From: Sphaerimonospora sp050942215
GTDB lineage: Bacteria; Actinomycetota; Actinomycetes; Streptosporangiales; Streptosporangiaceae
Length of the DNA: 64,000 bases
NCBI RefSeq assembly: GCF_050942215.1
Contig: NZ_CP192056.1
Span: 3,472,001 to 3,536,000, forward strand
Reading direction: 5' to 3'
Part shown: positions 50,516 through 59,076 of the stretch, in pieces
Position numbering within the stretch: the first letter of the stretch is position 1
How the letters are laid out: each line of letters begins with the position of its first letter
Translations under genes and position numbers: made by a program
Notes under the pieces: model-generated
The model's database searches: none
What the model was told of the DNA's origin: nothing
What the model saw: the letters and a program-made list of their open reading frames with translations, nothing else

Positions 50516-50550
50516 GGGTCGGCGGCCGACTCACGGTCGGCCGCCGACCC
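50516..50550. terminator. Intercistronic hairpin between binding protein and permease genes
   Basis: A perfect 15-bp stem (50516-50530 with 50536-50550) has a 5-nt loop. It lies just after the stop of the binding-protein gene on the minus strand. It could stop part of the transcripts or protect the upstream mRNA, so more binding protein than permease is made. Confidence 0.7.
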
Positions 50551-50566
50551 GCTCCCCGGAGACCGA

Positions 50567-52141
50567 TCAGCCCAGATCGACGATCGAGATCCGGTCGTAG
50601 GGATAGGACCGAACACCGGGAACGTTCTTGTTCACCGCGATGGTGTAGGGGGAGCGCATCAGTCCCACCAGCGGCACATCCTCGTTGATCGCGGTCTCAC
50701 AGGCCTGCCGCGTGAGCGTCTCGGCCTCGGCGCCGTCGGCCGCCAGCGCCTTGTCGACCAGCTCGGCGAAGGCCTTGTTTCCGTAGGCCGGGATGTTCAG
50801 CGACGACTCACCGGTCAGGAACATCTTCAGTTCGTACAGCGGGTGGTTGATGAACAGGCTCTGCAGGCCGAGGTTGAGGTCCCACTCGCGCTTGTCCATC
50901 GCCGCCTGATATTCGGCCTGGGTGGCGAACGCCTGCAGCTCCACGGCGATGCCGGCCTGTTTGAGCTGGTCCTGCACGAAGCGCGCGGCGCTCTCGCTGA
51001 ACACGTTGGTGGCGGAGTTGTAGATCATCTGCAGGGGCTTGTCGAGGCCGGCCCCGGCCGCCAGCGACTTGGCCGCCTCCGGGTCACCGGTCGCCGGGAT
51101 GGAGTTCTCGAAGCCCGCGACCGGAACCGTGGCGGCGGTGCACTCCAGGGCGGCTCTGGCGACGCCGGGGAACAGCCCGTTGGCGATGTCCTGCTTGTTG
51201 ATCGCGGTCGCGACGGCGCGGCGGGCCTGCACGTCGCTCATCGGCGCCTTGGCGGTGTTGATCCAGATCTGGAGAGCGCTCGGGGACTCCATCGCCACCG
51301 TCTTGATCTCGGAGTTCTTCTCCAGCGCCTTCCACTCCACCGGCGGAACGCCCATGTCGAGGTCGACCGATCCGGACTGCAGCAGCTGGGCGCGGCCGGC
51401 CGCGTCGGGCACGTTGCGCACCGTGACATCCTTGATCTTCGGTGTGCCGGACCAGTAGCCGGAGTGGCCCTTGAGCGTGACCTCGTTGCCCGGGTCGAAC
51501 TTGCCGACCGTGTAGGGCCCGTACGACGCGACGTTGGTCTTCAGCCATTCCCGGGCCCAGGGGTCGTCGGCGGTGGCGTGCTTCTTCGCCTCCACGGAGT
51601 CGAGGATGCCCAGCGCCGCGTTCTCCAGGATCGGCAGCAGCAGCGTGCTCGGCCCCGCGGTGTTGATGGTGAAGGTCTTCTCGTCCTTGACGGTGACCGG
51701 GTTCTTCAGGTCGACGTTGGCCACGCTGAGCAGGAGCATGGCGACGGACTCGTTGGCCACCATGCGCTCGAACGACCACTTGACGTCCTCGCTCGTCAGC
51801 GGATTGCCGGCGGCGCTGGTGGTCTGGCGCAGGGTGAAGGTGTGGCCGTCGGCGCCAGGCGTCACGCTCTCGGCGAGTTCCGGCCGCAGGTCCCGGGCGA
51901 AGGTGAGGCTCTCCCCCGACCCCTCGTCCGGCCGGACCCGGACCAGGGTGCCCATGTACTGGGCGGCGACCTGATAGTTGGTGTAGATGTCGTTGATGTT
52001 CGTCGAGTCAGCGTCGAGCGACGTCGGCATGAATGCGGCGGCGACCCGTAGTGACTCGATCGCCTTGGTCTCACCCGCACCCGTGCCGCCCGTACCCGTG
52101 CCGCCCGCGCCACAGGCGCTCAGGGCCAGGATCAGCGTCAT
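50567..52141 (-). CDS. ABC transporter substrate-binding lipoprotein (family 5), odd 5' end
   Basis: About 524 residues. It has lipobox LSAC near the start, then KAIESLRVAAAFMPTSLDAD, TSEDVKWSFERMVANESVAM and the rest of a family 5 binding protein. The ATG at 52141 leaves only nine residues before the Cys, with no basic n-region and no ribosome site. Upstream, the same frame reads RRTRAAVFAGVA, a good signal n-region, back to ATG ATG AGG TAA at 52222-52211. So the natural start seems to be 52222 with a TAA as codon 4. This is a point mutation, a sequence error, or re-initiation. It heads the second importer. Confidence 0.8.
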   Translation of the reverse strand: MTLILALSACGAGGTGTGGTGAGETKAIESLRVAAAFMPTSLDADSTNINDIYTNYQVAAQYMGTLVRVRPDEGSGESLTFARDLRPELAESVTPGADGHTFTLRQTTSAAGNPLTSEDVKWSFERMVANESVAMLLLSVANVDLKNPVTVKDEKTFTINTAGPSTLLLPILENAALGILDSVEAKKHATADDPWAREWLKTNVASYGPYTVGKFDPGNEVTLKGHSGYWSGTPKIKDVTVRNVPDAAGRAQLLQSGSVDLDMGVPPVEWKALEKNSEIKTVAMESPSALQIWINTAKAPMSDVQARRAVATAINKQDIANGLFPGVARAALECTAATVPVAGFENSIPATGDPEAAKSLAAGAGLDKPLQMIYNSATNVFSESAARFVQDQLKQAGIAVELQAFATQAEYQAAMDKREWDLNLGLQSLFINHPLYELKMFLTGESSLNIPAYGNKAFAELVDKALAADGAEAETLTRQACETAINEDVPLVGLMRSPYTIAVNKNVPGVRSYPYDRISIVDLG

Positions 52142-52339
52142 CGCGACCCCGGCGAAGACCGCCGCCCGCGTGCGGCGGGGCGGTGGGGAGGTCCGGATCC
52201 GAGTTGTGTCTTACCTCATCATGCCGCCTTGGCTAAAGAACCCATCGCCCCCGAGTCGATGGGTTCGGCTGAACTGGTGGAGAGGGAACGCAATAAGGTT
52301 TCGTTCGGAAGCCCGTGTCTCTCGGCTCCCATGTCGACT

Positions 52340-52364
52340 GTTTCGCTATGGAAAACGCTGTTCC
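52340..52364 (-). promoter_or_regulatory. Composite operator copy 6
   Basis: On the minus strand it reads GGAAC-AGC-GTTTT, 7 nt, then GAAAC. It begins 3 nt after the -10 of the promoter at 52368-52398, so it covers the likely transcription start of the second importer operon. It points toward that operon. Confidence 0.65.
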
Positions 52365-52367
52365 AAA

Positions 52368-52398
52368 ATCATAGGGTGGTCGCTCCGTCCACTGTCAA
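52368..52398 (-). promoter_or_regulatory. Promoter of the second peptide-type importer
   Basis: On the minus strand TTGACA (52393-52398) and TATGAT (52368-52373) are 19 nt apart; reading the -10 as CTATGA gives 18. Both hexamers are close to consensus. The rest of 52399-52559, up to the amidohydrolase stop, shows no gene. Confidence 0.6.
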
Positions 52399-52559
52399 GG
52401 GACCGCGAACCCGGCTGAACTGCGCGAACGCCCGGAATCCGACTGCGGGCAGCACGAGAGCGGCGACCGCGAGCCCGTCGCCGCGGCCGCCGACCGGAGT
52501 CACGACGCGAAGAGCGCGTCGAGCCGGCCTCTCCTGCGTCTACAGCATCGGCGCCCGGA

Positions 52560-53960
52560 TCACCGCCGCCACGTCCAGCTTGAGCGTCGGCGGTACATGT
52601 CGGTCAGGCCGGTGCGGGTGTTCATGAGATCGGCGGCGGCGTTGCCGCCGCGCACCACCTCGTCTTCGTCCCACATGGTCAGCCGTCCGTCCTCGACCAC
52701 CGGCACGCCGTCGACCAGCACCGTACGGACCGCGTCCGGGTTCCCTGAGTACACCAGGTTCGAGGGCCAGGTGCCGAGCGGCACCAGGTGCGGGCGGAGC
52801 AGATCGACCACCATCAGGTCGGCCCGTTTGCCCACCTCGATCGAGCCGATCTCGGCGTCCATCCCGATCGCCCGCGCTCCCCCGAGCGTCGCCAGTTCGA
52901 GCGCGAGCTCAGCCGATCCCCAGGACGCGCCGAAGCGCGACTTCTGCAGGAAGACCGCCGATTTCATGACCTCCCACATGTTCTGTCCGTTGTTGGTCGA
53001 GGCGCCGTCGGTGCCCAGGCCGATCCGCACCCCGGCCTCGATCATCTCCGCGAGCGGGGCGACGCCCGAGGCGTACATGAGGTTCGCCACCGGGTTGTGC
53101 GACACTCCCGTCCCGGTCTCGGCGAGCAGCCGGCGCTCGGTCTCGTCCGGCCAGACGCAGTGCGCGATCAGCAGGTGCGGGCCGAGCGCGTCCAGCTCGG
53201 CCAGCCGCTCGATCGAGCCCTTGCCGAACCGGTGCAGAGCCTCGTCCCGCTCGTCGGGAGAGCTGGCCACGTGCATCGTCATCCGGGTGCCCTCGGCCCG
53301 GGCATAGGCGGTGAACTCCCGCACCATCTCGGGGGTGCAGCGGAGCACGCCGAGGGCCTCGGGGACCACCTCGACCAGCGGGCTTCCGTACTCGCCGCGC
53401 AGCCTGGACACCTCGGCCAGCGCGCCCTCGATGGACTCGCGCACGTCCGGCGCTGTGGCCTGACTGGGGTCGTGGTCGTCGGCGGAATCGACCGAGATCC
53501 GGGCCACGACCGCACGCGACCGGGACTCGGTGACCGCCCTGAGCACGCCGTCGACGGCGTCGTGATTCGGGCTGCCGAACTCGCCGACCACCGTGGTGGT
53601 GACCCCGTTGAGCAGGTTCTCGGCCAGCGCCACCCGCGCGCCGTGATAGGTGGTCTCCGCGTCGTTCGCCCGCAGCGTCGGCCACATGCCACGGTCCACC
53701 CAGTCCGCCAGCGGAAGCTCGTCGAACAGGCCGCGGGAGATGCCGTTGGACAGGTGGGTGTGCCCGTTCACGATGCCCGGGAGAACCGCCACCTCGCCGA
53801 GCCGGCGCGTGTCCGCCGCCTCGAAGTCGCATTCGCGGTCCGGGCCGACGCCGACGACGCGGCCGTCCCTGATGGCGACGTATCCGTCCGCGTAGACGGT
53901 CCGCCCCGCGTCCATGGTGACCACGAAGCCGCCTCGTAAGAGCCGATCTGCCTGCCGCAT
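52560..53960 (-). CDS. Amidohydrolase, SsnA / chlorohydrolase (Trz) type
   Basis: A 466-residue metal-dependent hydrolase. The metal His pair is in IVNGHTHLSNG (H67, H69). Later landmarks are MTMHVASSPDE, LLIAHCVWPDE and IGLGTDGASTNNG. The C-terminal beta domain has GSIEVGKRADLMVVDLLRPH. This order matches the family of S-adenosylhomocysteine/methylthioadenosine deaminases, guanine deaminase and triazine hydrolases. It would deaminate or dehalogenate an N-heterocycle. The ATG at 53960 has GGAAGG 9 nt upstream. It lies just after livF (27-nt gap) and likely belongs to that operon. Confidence 0.88.
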   Translation of the reverse strand: MRQADRLLRGGFVVTMDAGRTVYADGYVAIRDGRVVGVGPDRECDFEAADTRRLGEVAVLPGIVNGHTHLSNGISRGLFDELPLADWVDRGMWPTLRANDAETTYHGARVALAENLLNGVTTTVVGEFGSPNHDAVDGVLRAVTESRSRAVVARISVDSADDHDPSQATAPDVRESIEGALAEVSRLRGEYGSPLVEVVPEALGVLRCTPEMVREFTAYARAEGTRMTMHVASSPDERDEALHRFGKGSIERLAELDALGPHLLIAHCVWPDETERRLLAETGTGVSHNPVANLMYASGVAPLAEMIEAGVRIGLGTDGASTNNGQNMWEVMKSAVFLQKSRFGASWGSAELALELATLGGARAIGMDAEIGSIEVGKRADLMVVDLLRPHLVPLGTWPSNLVYSGNPDAVRTVLVDGVPVVEDGRLTMWDEDEVVRGGNAAADLMNTRTGLTDMYRRRSSWTWRR

Positions 53961-53987
53961 GCCTCTCATCCTTCCTGTGCACTCTGA

Positions 53988-54725
53988 TCAGGCGGTGTTC
54001 TTGCGAAGCCGGCCCAGGTAGGCCGCCTGGACCCGGGGGTCCTCCCGGAGCTCGGCGCCGGTGCCCCGCACGGAGACCCGTCCGCGCTCCAGGACATAGC
54101 CCCGGTCGGCCAGCTTCAGCGCGGTGCCGGCCTGCTGCTCCACGAGGAGGACGGCCAGGCCTGTCTCGTCGTGCAGCCGCTTGAGGTAGCCGAACAGCTC
54201 GGCGACCTTGAGCGGGGCGAGGCCGAGCGACGGCTCATCCAGCATGAGCAGCCGCGGCCCCGCCATGAGCGCCCGGGCGATGGCGAGCATCTGCGCCTCG
54301 CCGCCCGACAGCGTGCCGGCGAGCTGGGTCGCGCGCTCGGACAGCCGGGGGAACAGGTCGAGCACTTCGGCACGCCGGCGTTCGGCCTCCGCCCGCTTGC
54401 GCCGTACGGGGAAGGCGCCCAGGTGCAGGTTCTCCATCACGGTGTGGTCGGGGAAGATCTGCCGCCCCTCGGGGACCTGGCACAGGCCGAGCGAGGGACG
54501 CTTCCAGCCGGGCACCCCGGCCAGGTCTCCGCCCGCGAAGCGGATCTGCCCGGACACCGGCTTCAGCAGCCCGGACACGGTCTTCATCGTGGTGGTCTTG
54601 CCGGACCCGTTGGGGCCGAGCAGCACCACGAACTCGCCCTCCTCGACATGCAGGTCGAGTCCGTCGAGGGCGCGCACTCCGCCGTAGGCCGCGACGAGCC
54701 CGGAGATCTCCAGCAGTCTGCTCAC
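53988..54725 (-). CDS. livF: Branched-chain amino-acid-type ABC transporter ATPase
   Basis: A 245-residue LivF-type ATPase. Walker A is GPNGSGKTT, the signature LSGGEAQMLAIARALM, and Walker B LLMLDEPSLGLAP. GLCQVPEGRQIFPDHTVMEN is typical of LivF. The ATG overlaps the stop of the fused LivM-LivG gene as ATGA. Its last 130 nt are also found, changed, as a remnant at 46021-46152. No LivK-type binding protein gene is in the cluster. Confidence 0.93.
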   Translation of the reverse strand: MSRLLEISGLVAAYGGVRALDGLDLHVEEGEFVVLLGPNGSGKTTTMKTVSGLLKPVSGQIRFAGGDLAGVPGWKRPSLGLCQVPEGRQIFPDHTVMENLHLGAFPVRRKRAEAERRRAEVLDLFPRLSERATQLAGTLSGGEAQMLAIARALMAGPRLLMLDEPSLGLAPLKVAELFGYLKRLHDETGLAVLLVEQQAGTALKLADRGYVLERGRVSVRGTGAELREDPRVQAAYLGRLRKNTA

Positions 54726-56593
54726 GCCGTCTCCTCGATGAGTTCGGGATGACCGAGGTAGGCCTCGAGCACCGCCGGAGAGTTCTGGACGCGTTCGGGA
54801 TCACCCCGTTCGATGACCTTTCCGCTCTCCAGGACCGTGATCTCGTCGCAGAGCCCCATCACGAAGTCCACGTTGTGCTCGATGAGGACGACCGCGAGCC
54901 CACGCTCCCGCAGCGTGCGGCACAGCCGGGCCAGCGCGTCGAGCTCGTCGGAGGTGAGGCCGGTGGCGGGCTCGTCGAGGATGAGCACCTTGGGCCGGGT
55001 CGCCACCGCACGCACGACCTCCAGCAGCCGCTTCTGACCGTGTGAGAGGGAGGAGGCGAGCCAGTCTGCCCGGGAGGACAGCCCGGCGAAGGCGAGCAGT
55101 TCGAGCGCCTCCGCCCGTTCCACGCGGTCCTGGCGGCGGTAGGCCGGAGACCGGAGGGTGGCGCCGAGCCAGGTGTAGGTCTCCTGCATCCGCATCCCGG
55201 TGAGCACGTTGTCGAGCACGCTGACGCGTTCGAACAGGTGGGGAACCTGGAAGACCCGGGTCACCCCGGCCGCCGCGACGCGATGCGGCGCATGCGCGGC
55301 CTCCGCGCCGAAGATCATCACCTTGCCGGAGTCGACCCGGTGATAGCGCGTCAGGCAGGAGACCAGGGTGGACTTGCCCGATCCGTTGGGGCCGATGATC
55401 CCGTGCACCGTACCCGGCATGATCTTGATGTCGACGCCGTCGACGGCGTGCACCCCGCCGAAGTGCTTGACGATCCCGATCCCCTCGATCGCGGGCACAT
55501 CGGGATCGGTGTCCCGGACCTCCGGCACGACATCGGGGACCTCCTCTGGCAGCGTCTCGTCGGCGAGGTCGGGCACCCGGTCGCGGCCGGCCCGCGACGC
55601 CTTCCATGTGCCCACGACCCCTCTCGGGATCACCATCATGGCGAGCAGCAGCAGGACGCCGAGGATGAGCGTGGTGTAGCGGGCCTGGTCCTTGATGAGC
55701 TCGACGAGCACCGCGATGAAGCCGACGCCGATCACCGGCCCGACCAGCGTGGAGATCCCGCCGAGGAACAGCCCGACGAAGAAGATGATCCCGTTGTCGA
55801 GCAGGCCGACGTCGGGGTTGATGAACCCGAGCTGCAGCGCGTACAGCGCGCCGGACAGGCCCGCGATCCCGCCGCAGACGCCGAACAGCAGCAGCTTGGC
55901 ACGGGCCGGGGAGATGCCCATGGCCGACGCGGTGTCCGAGGACTCCCGTACGGCCATCGCCGCCCGTCCGACCCCGCTGCGCACGATGTTGCGCTGCACG
56001 ATGTACGCGAGGACGAGGGCCCCGAGTACCACGTAGTAGAAGACCTGCTTCGGCATCGTCTCGCCGCCCAGCTCGGGGGCCACGCCGCTGAGGCCGACGA
56101 TGCCGCCGGTCACGGACTCCCACTCGCGGCCGATCTCGATCACGATCAGGTTGGCCGCCAATGTGATCATGCCGAAGTAGAGGTACGTCGCCCGGAGGCT
56201 GACCAGCAGGACCAGCGCCGCGACGATCACGCCGACCGCCACCGAGGCCACGACGCCCAGCATCCACGAGCCGCTCGCCTTGACCACGACGTAGGCGGTG
56301 GCGTAGCCGCCGGCGAGCTGCAGGCCGCTGTGCAGCATCGACAGCATCCCGCCGTACCCCATGGAGAGGTTGAGGGAGATCGTGAGAATCGCGCTGATCG
56401 CGGCGGAGGCGACGATGCCGTTGTAGTAGGACGCGTTGTAGCTGTAGTAGTCGGTGATGGCCGGCCACATGAGGAGCACCGCGATGGAGACGACCACGAG
56501 AGTGCCCATCGCCACGGTCCGTACCCGGTGGTAGAGCTCCGTGTCGAACATGGAACCGGTTCGTTCCGCCGGAGCGGATTCCGCGGTCGCCAT
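54722..56593 (-). CDS. LivM-LivG fusion: permease plus ATPase of branched-chain-type importer
   Basis: A 623-residue fusion. Residues about 25-340 are the permease, with LNLSMGYGGMLSMLHSGLQL and the EAA-like region AVRESSDTASAMGISPARAK. An acidic linker (DLADETLPEEVPDVVPEV) leads to the ATPase, about 375-620. That part has Walker A GPNGSGKST, signature SLSHGQKRLLEVVRA and Walker B VLILDEPATGLTSDE. The fusion fixes permease and ATPase in one chain and is known from actinobacteria. It starts inside the LivH stop (1-nt overlap). Confidence 0.92.
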   Translation of the reverse strand: MATAESAPAERTGSMFDTELYHRVRTVAMGTLVVVSIAVLLMWPAITDYYSYNASYYNGIVASAAISAILTISLNLSMGYGGMLSMLHSGLQLAGGYATAYVVVKASGSWMLGVVASVAVGVIVAALVLLVSLRATYLYFGMITLAANLIVIEIGREWESVTGGIVGLSGVAPELGGETMPKQVFYYVVLGALVLAYIVQRNIVRSGVGRAAMAVRESSDTASAMGISPARAKLLLFGVCGGIAGLSGALYALQLGFINPDVGLLDNGIIFFVGLFLGGISTLVGPVIGVGFIAVLVELIKDQARYTTLILGVLLLLAMMVIPRGVVGTWKASRAGRDRVPDLADETLPEEVPDVVPEVRDTDPDVPAIEGIGIVKHFGGVHAVDGVDIKIMPGTVHGIIGPNGSGKSTLVSCLTRYHRVDSGKVMIFGAEAAHAPHRVAAAGVTRVFQVPHLFERVSVLDNVLTGMRMQETYTWLGATLRSPAYRRQDRVERAEALELLAFAGLSSRADWLASSLSHGQKRLLEVVRAVATRPKVLILDEPATGLTSDELDALARLCRTLRERGLAVVLIEHNVDFVMGLCDEITVLESGKVIERGDPERVQNSPAVLEAYLGHPELIEETA

Positions 56594-57462
56594 CAGTGCG
56601 CCTCCATGGGCTTGCCGAACAGTCCGGACGGGAAGACGATCAGGATCACCGCGAGGGCGGCGAACACCGCGAAGTTTCCGACGGTTCCACCGACCATGCT
56701 CCGGACCACGGTGTCGAGCAGGCCGACGATCATGCCGCCGATCAGCGCTCCGCGCGGCGACCCGACGCCTCCGATCACCGCGGCGGTGAAGCCCTTGATG
56801 GTGAAGATCAGTCCGGTCGCGGGGGCGATGAAGATCACCGGAGCGGCGAGCAGGCCCGCGATCGCGGTGATGACGGCCGCGATCACGAACGAGATGACGA
56901 CGATGCGCTGCACGGGGATCCCCATGAGCACCGAGGTGTCGGAGCTGTGCGCGGTCGCCCTGATCGCACGGCCGTAGACCGACCGCCGCAGGAACAGGTC
57001 ATAGCCGGCCATGACGGCCAGGGCCACGACGATGGCCAGCAGCTCCTGCCACTCCACGGAGACGCCGGCGAGCTCGAAGCCGCCCGCGACCACGGGGTCG
57101 GGCCGCAGCGCGTCCACGTCGAAGTAACCGAGGTTGAACAGCGACTGGAAGATCAGGGCCGCGGCGAGTGTCGCGATGATCCACGCATAGCGCGAGCCCG
57201 ACAGGCGGACCGGCAGCACGATCATGCGCTCCATGAGCACGCCCATGAGCGCGGCTGCCACGATCGTCACGACGAGGGCCACCGCCCAGCCCATCTTCTC
57301 CAGCGCCACGATCTGGTACGCGACCGCGGCGCCGAGGATCAGCACCTCGCCCTGGGCGAAGTTCATGATCCTCGTAGGCTGAAAGACGATGGCCAGCGCG
57401 AGCGCGACAAGGGCGTAGACGGAACCGGCGAACAGTCCGTCGATGATCGCCTCAGGGCTCAT
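56593..57462 (-). CDS. livH: Branched-chain amino-acid-type ABC transporter permease
   Basis: A 289-residue LivH-type permease. It has GLFAGSVYALVALALAIVFQ, the strongly conserved RIMNFAQGEVLILGA, RAIRATAHSSDTSVLMGIPV and a C-terminal FTAAVIGGVGSPRGALIGGM. The ATG at 57462 has CGGGAG 6-11 nt upstream; an ATG at 57513 would lie inside the operator. It heads the transporter-amidohydrolase operon. With no binding protein or clear ligand hints, the substrate may be an amide, urea-like or heterocyclic compound rather than an amino acid. Confidence 0.92.
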   Translation of the reverse strand: MSPEAIIDGLFAGSVYALVALALAIVFQPTRIMNFAQGEVLILGAAVAYQIVALEKMGWAVALVVTIVAAALMGVLMERMIVLPVRLSGSRYAWIIATLAAALIFQSLFNLGYFDVDALRPDPVVAGGFELAGVSVEWQELLAIVVALAVMAGYDLFLRRSVYGRAIRATAHSSDTSVLMGIPVQRIVVISFVIAAVITAIAGLLAAPVIFIAPATGLIFTIKGFTAAVIGGVGSPRGALIGGMIVGLLDTVVRSMVGGTVGNFAVFAALAVILIVFPSGLFGKPMEAH

Positions 57463-57502
57463 CCGGAACGCTCCCGAGAGTGGTGCGGGGGTCGGCCACC
57501 CT

Positions 57503-57527
57503 GTTCCGGGCATCGGAACAGGGTTTT
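57503..57527 (-). promoter_or_regulatory. Composite operator copy 7
   Basis: On the minus strand it reads AAAAC-CCT-GTTCC, 7 nt, then GGAAC. The last two halves are part of a perfect 11-bp inverted repeat with a 5-nt centre. It ends 41 nt before the livH start and begins 5 nt after the -10. Confidence 0.72.
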
Positions 57528-57531
57528 GGCA

Positions 57532-57561
57532 AACGTAGGACCGACGTCAGGCGACTGTCAA
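57532..57561 (-). promoter_or_regulatory. Promoter of the liv / amidohydrolase operon
   Basis: On the minus strand TTGACA (57556-57561) and TACGTT (57532-57537) are 18 nt apart. The operator follows directly, which fits repression at the start site. Confidence 0.6.
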
Positions 57562-57770
57562 TAGGTCTGATGTTTAGGGCGGACCGACCGGGCGCCGGGT
57601 CCGTGGCGTCCCGCGGGCCCGCCGCCGCGGAACCACATCCGCCCGCCGGCGACCGTGGCGACCGGCCGGCCGGTGAGCTCGGCGATCCCCTCGGACGGGC
57701 GGCGGTCCCGCCCCGCCGGACGCGGCCCGGTGGTGACGGTCCGGCGGGCGGCACTCGAACGACGTGACAC
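57558..57770 (-). pseudogene. Possible amidohydrolase C-terminal remnant
   Basis: One minus-strand frame contains EGIAELTGRPVATVAGGRMW followed by FRGG (about 57621-57700). This resembles the last strand of dihydropyrimidinase- or allantoinase-like amidohydrolases, where ELTGxPVxTxVxGRVV is common. The upstream part does not continue in frame as a family protein, though another frame reads VSETPYPVEEHGVTSFECRP. It may be a decayed gene between IclR and livH. The call rests on one short motif. Confidence 0.35.
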
Positions 57771-57825
57771 CGTGCTCCTCGACCGGGTACGGGGTCTCGG
57801 AGACCTGCCCGGCGGCGGACGGCCG

Positions 57826-58653
57826 TCACCTCCCCTCCTCTTCCGTCCAGCCCATCTGGCCGGACAGCCGTGCGGTGACGTCGAGCAGCGCCTCGACGCA
57901 CGCGTCGACCTCGTCGCGGAACCGCTCCTGCGGGCCGCAGACGCTGATGACGGCGACCGGCCGCCCGTGGTGGTCGAACACCGGCGCAGCCACGGAGGCG
58001 GCGCCCGCCATGCGCTCGCCGAACGACCGGGCCCAGCCGCGCTCGCGGATGGCCGCGAGCTCTCCGCGCAGCTCGGCGACGTCGGCGATGGTCTCGCCGG
58101 TCAGCGGCTCCAGCGGCCGCCGCGACAGGTAGTTCTCGATCTCCTCTTCGGTCAAGAAGGCGAGGAACGCCTTGGACGATCCACCGGCGTGCAGCGGATA
58201 GGGCACGCCGAGGGACACACTCATGATCACCTCACGGGCCGGGGTGGCCTGGTCGACGTAGATCCGGGTCCAGCCGGTGCGGATCGACAGGGTCGCCGTC
58301 TCGTCGGTGCGCTGGGACAGCGTCACCAGCTCGGGGGCGGCTATGCGCTGGACGTCCAGACGTTCCAGGTAGGCGAGGCCCAGGCGCATCGAGCCCACTC
58401 CGAGCGAATAACGCCGGGTCACCAGGTCCAGTTCGATGAGACCGCGCACGCGCAGCGAGGCCAGGATCCGATGCACGGCCGCCTTCGACATGCCCAGCGC
58501 CTCGGCGATCTCGGTCACGCCGAGCGTCGGCGACGAGGTCTCGGCGAAGTACATCAGCACCTCGACCGCACGCTCCACCGTCGCTATGACCTGGCCGGTG
58601 TTCTCCCGCGCGGGCGCCTGGCCCTTCGCGGCGGAATTGCTCTTGGTCGGCAT
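57826..58653 (-). CDS. IclR-family transcriptional regulator
   Basis: A 275-residue IclR-type regulator. The N-terminal winged helix (about 25-90) has GVTEIAEALGMSKAAVHRIL and ASLRVRGLIELDLVTRRYSL. The effector domain follows, with TRIYVDQATPAREVIMSVSL, YPLHAGGSSKAFLAFL, ERGWARSFGERMAGAASVAA and ISVCGPQERF. GGAGG lies before the ATG. It follows the 116-residue gene after 30 nt, downstream of operator copy 8. IclR proteins such as KdgR bind GAAAC-N3-GTTTC sites, which match the core of the operators here, so it is the best candidate for their regulator. Confidence 0.92.
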   Translation of the reverse strand: MPTKSNSAAKGQAPARENTGQVIATVERAVEVLMYFAETSSPTLGVTEIAEALGMSKAAVHRILASLRVRGLIELDLVTRRYSLGVGSMRLGLAYLERLDVQRIAAPELVTLSQRTDETATLSIRTGWTRIYVDQATPAREVIMSVSLGVPYPLHAGGSSKAFLAFLTEEEIENYLSRRPLEPLTGETIADVAELRGELAAIRERGWARSFGERMAGAASVAAPVFDHHGRPVAVISVCGPQERFRDEVDACVEALLDVTARLSGQMGWTEEEGR

Positions 58654-58683
58654 TCTTCCTCCAGGAGGTTCGGCTGAGTCCGA

Positions 58684-59034
58684 TCACCTACCCGGACGCC
58701 GGAACCCGGCCCGCACCGGCGGATCGGTGACGATTCGCGTATCGAGGAACTCCCACCAGTCGTCCTGGCTGACTCGCCGGTCCTCCCAGCCGCCGTCCGC
58801 CTTGAGGCCTGCGAGGGCCGTACGGTACTCGCCCCACGCCGCCTCGTCGTCGAAGGCGGCCCAGTTCTCGATGACGTACACGTCGCCGACGACGCTGTAG
58901 TACCAGCGCACCTCACGGACCATCGGCAGGTCCCGGTAGAACCAGCTTTCGCGGTCTTCCAGCCACTCCCAGAAGGCGCGCATGTCACGACGTGCTCGTG
59001 AGCTGAGCTTCATGCGGTAGACGAGGTAGATCAT
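58684..59034 (-). CDS. Small protein of unknown function (possible dimeric alpha/beta-barrel)
   Basis: A 116-residue protein: MIYLVYRMKLSSRARRDMRA, then FWEWLEDRESWFYRDLPMVR, VRWYYSVVGDVYVIENWAAF and a Trp-rich WEDRRVSQDDWWEFLDTRIV. The pattern of a strand, a helix and repeated aromatic strands recalls ferredoxin-like dimeric barrels (NIPSNAP or EthD kind), but I cannot assign it. Composite operator copy 8 ends 43 nt before the ATG. It is the first gene of the operon that encodes IclR. Confidence 0.72.
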   Translation of the reverse strand: MIYLVYRMKLSSRARRDMRAFWEWLEDRESWFYRDLPMVREVRWYYSVVGDVYVIENWAAFDDEAAWGEYRTALAGLKADGGWEDRRVSQDDWWEFLDTRIVTDPPVRAGFRRPGR

Positions 59035-59076
59035 CGGGGCTGGCCCCCTTCGGAGTGCGGCGGCTACAGTGGACCT

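Noticed and set aside
39381..52222. Two peptide importers as a recent duplication
   Set aside because: Gene order and protein types agree, but sequences differ greatly and one ATPase lacks the Cys-rich end, so they are separate systems.
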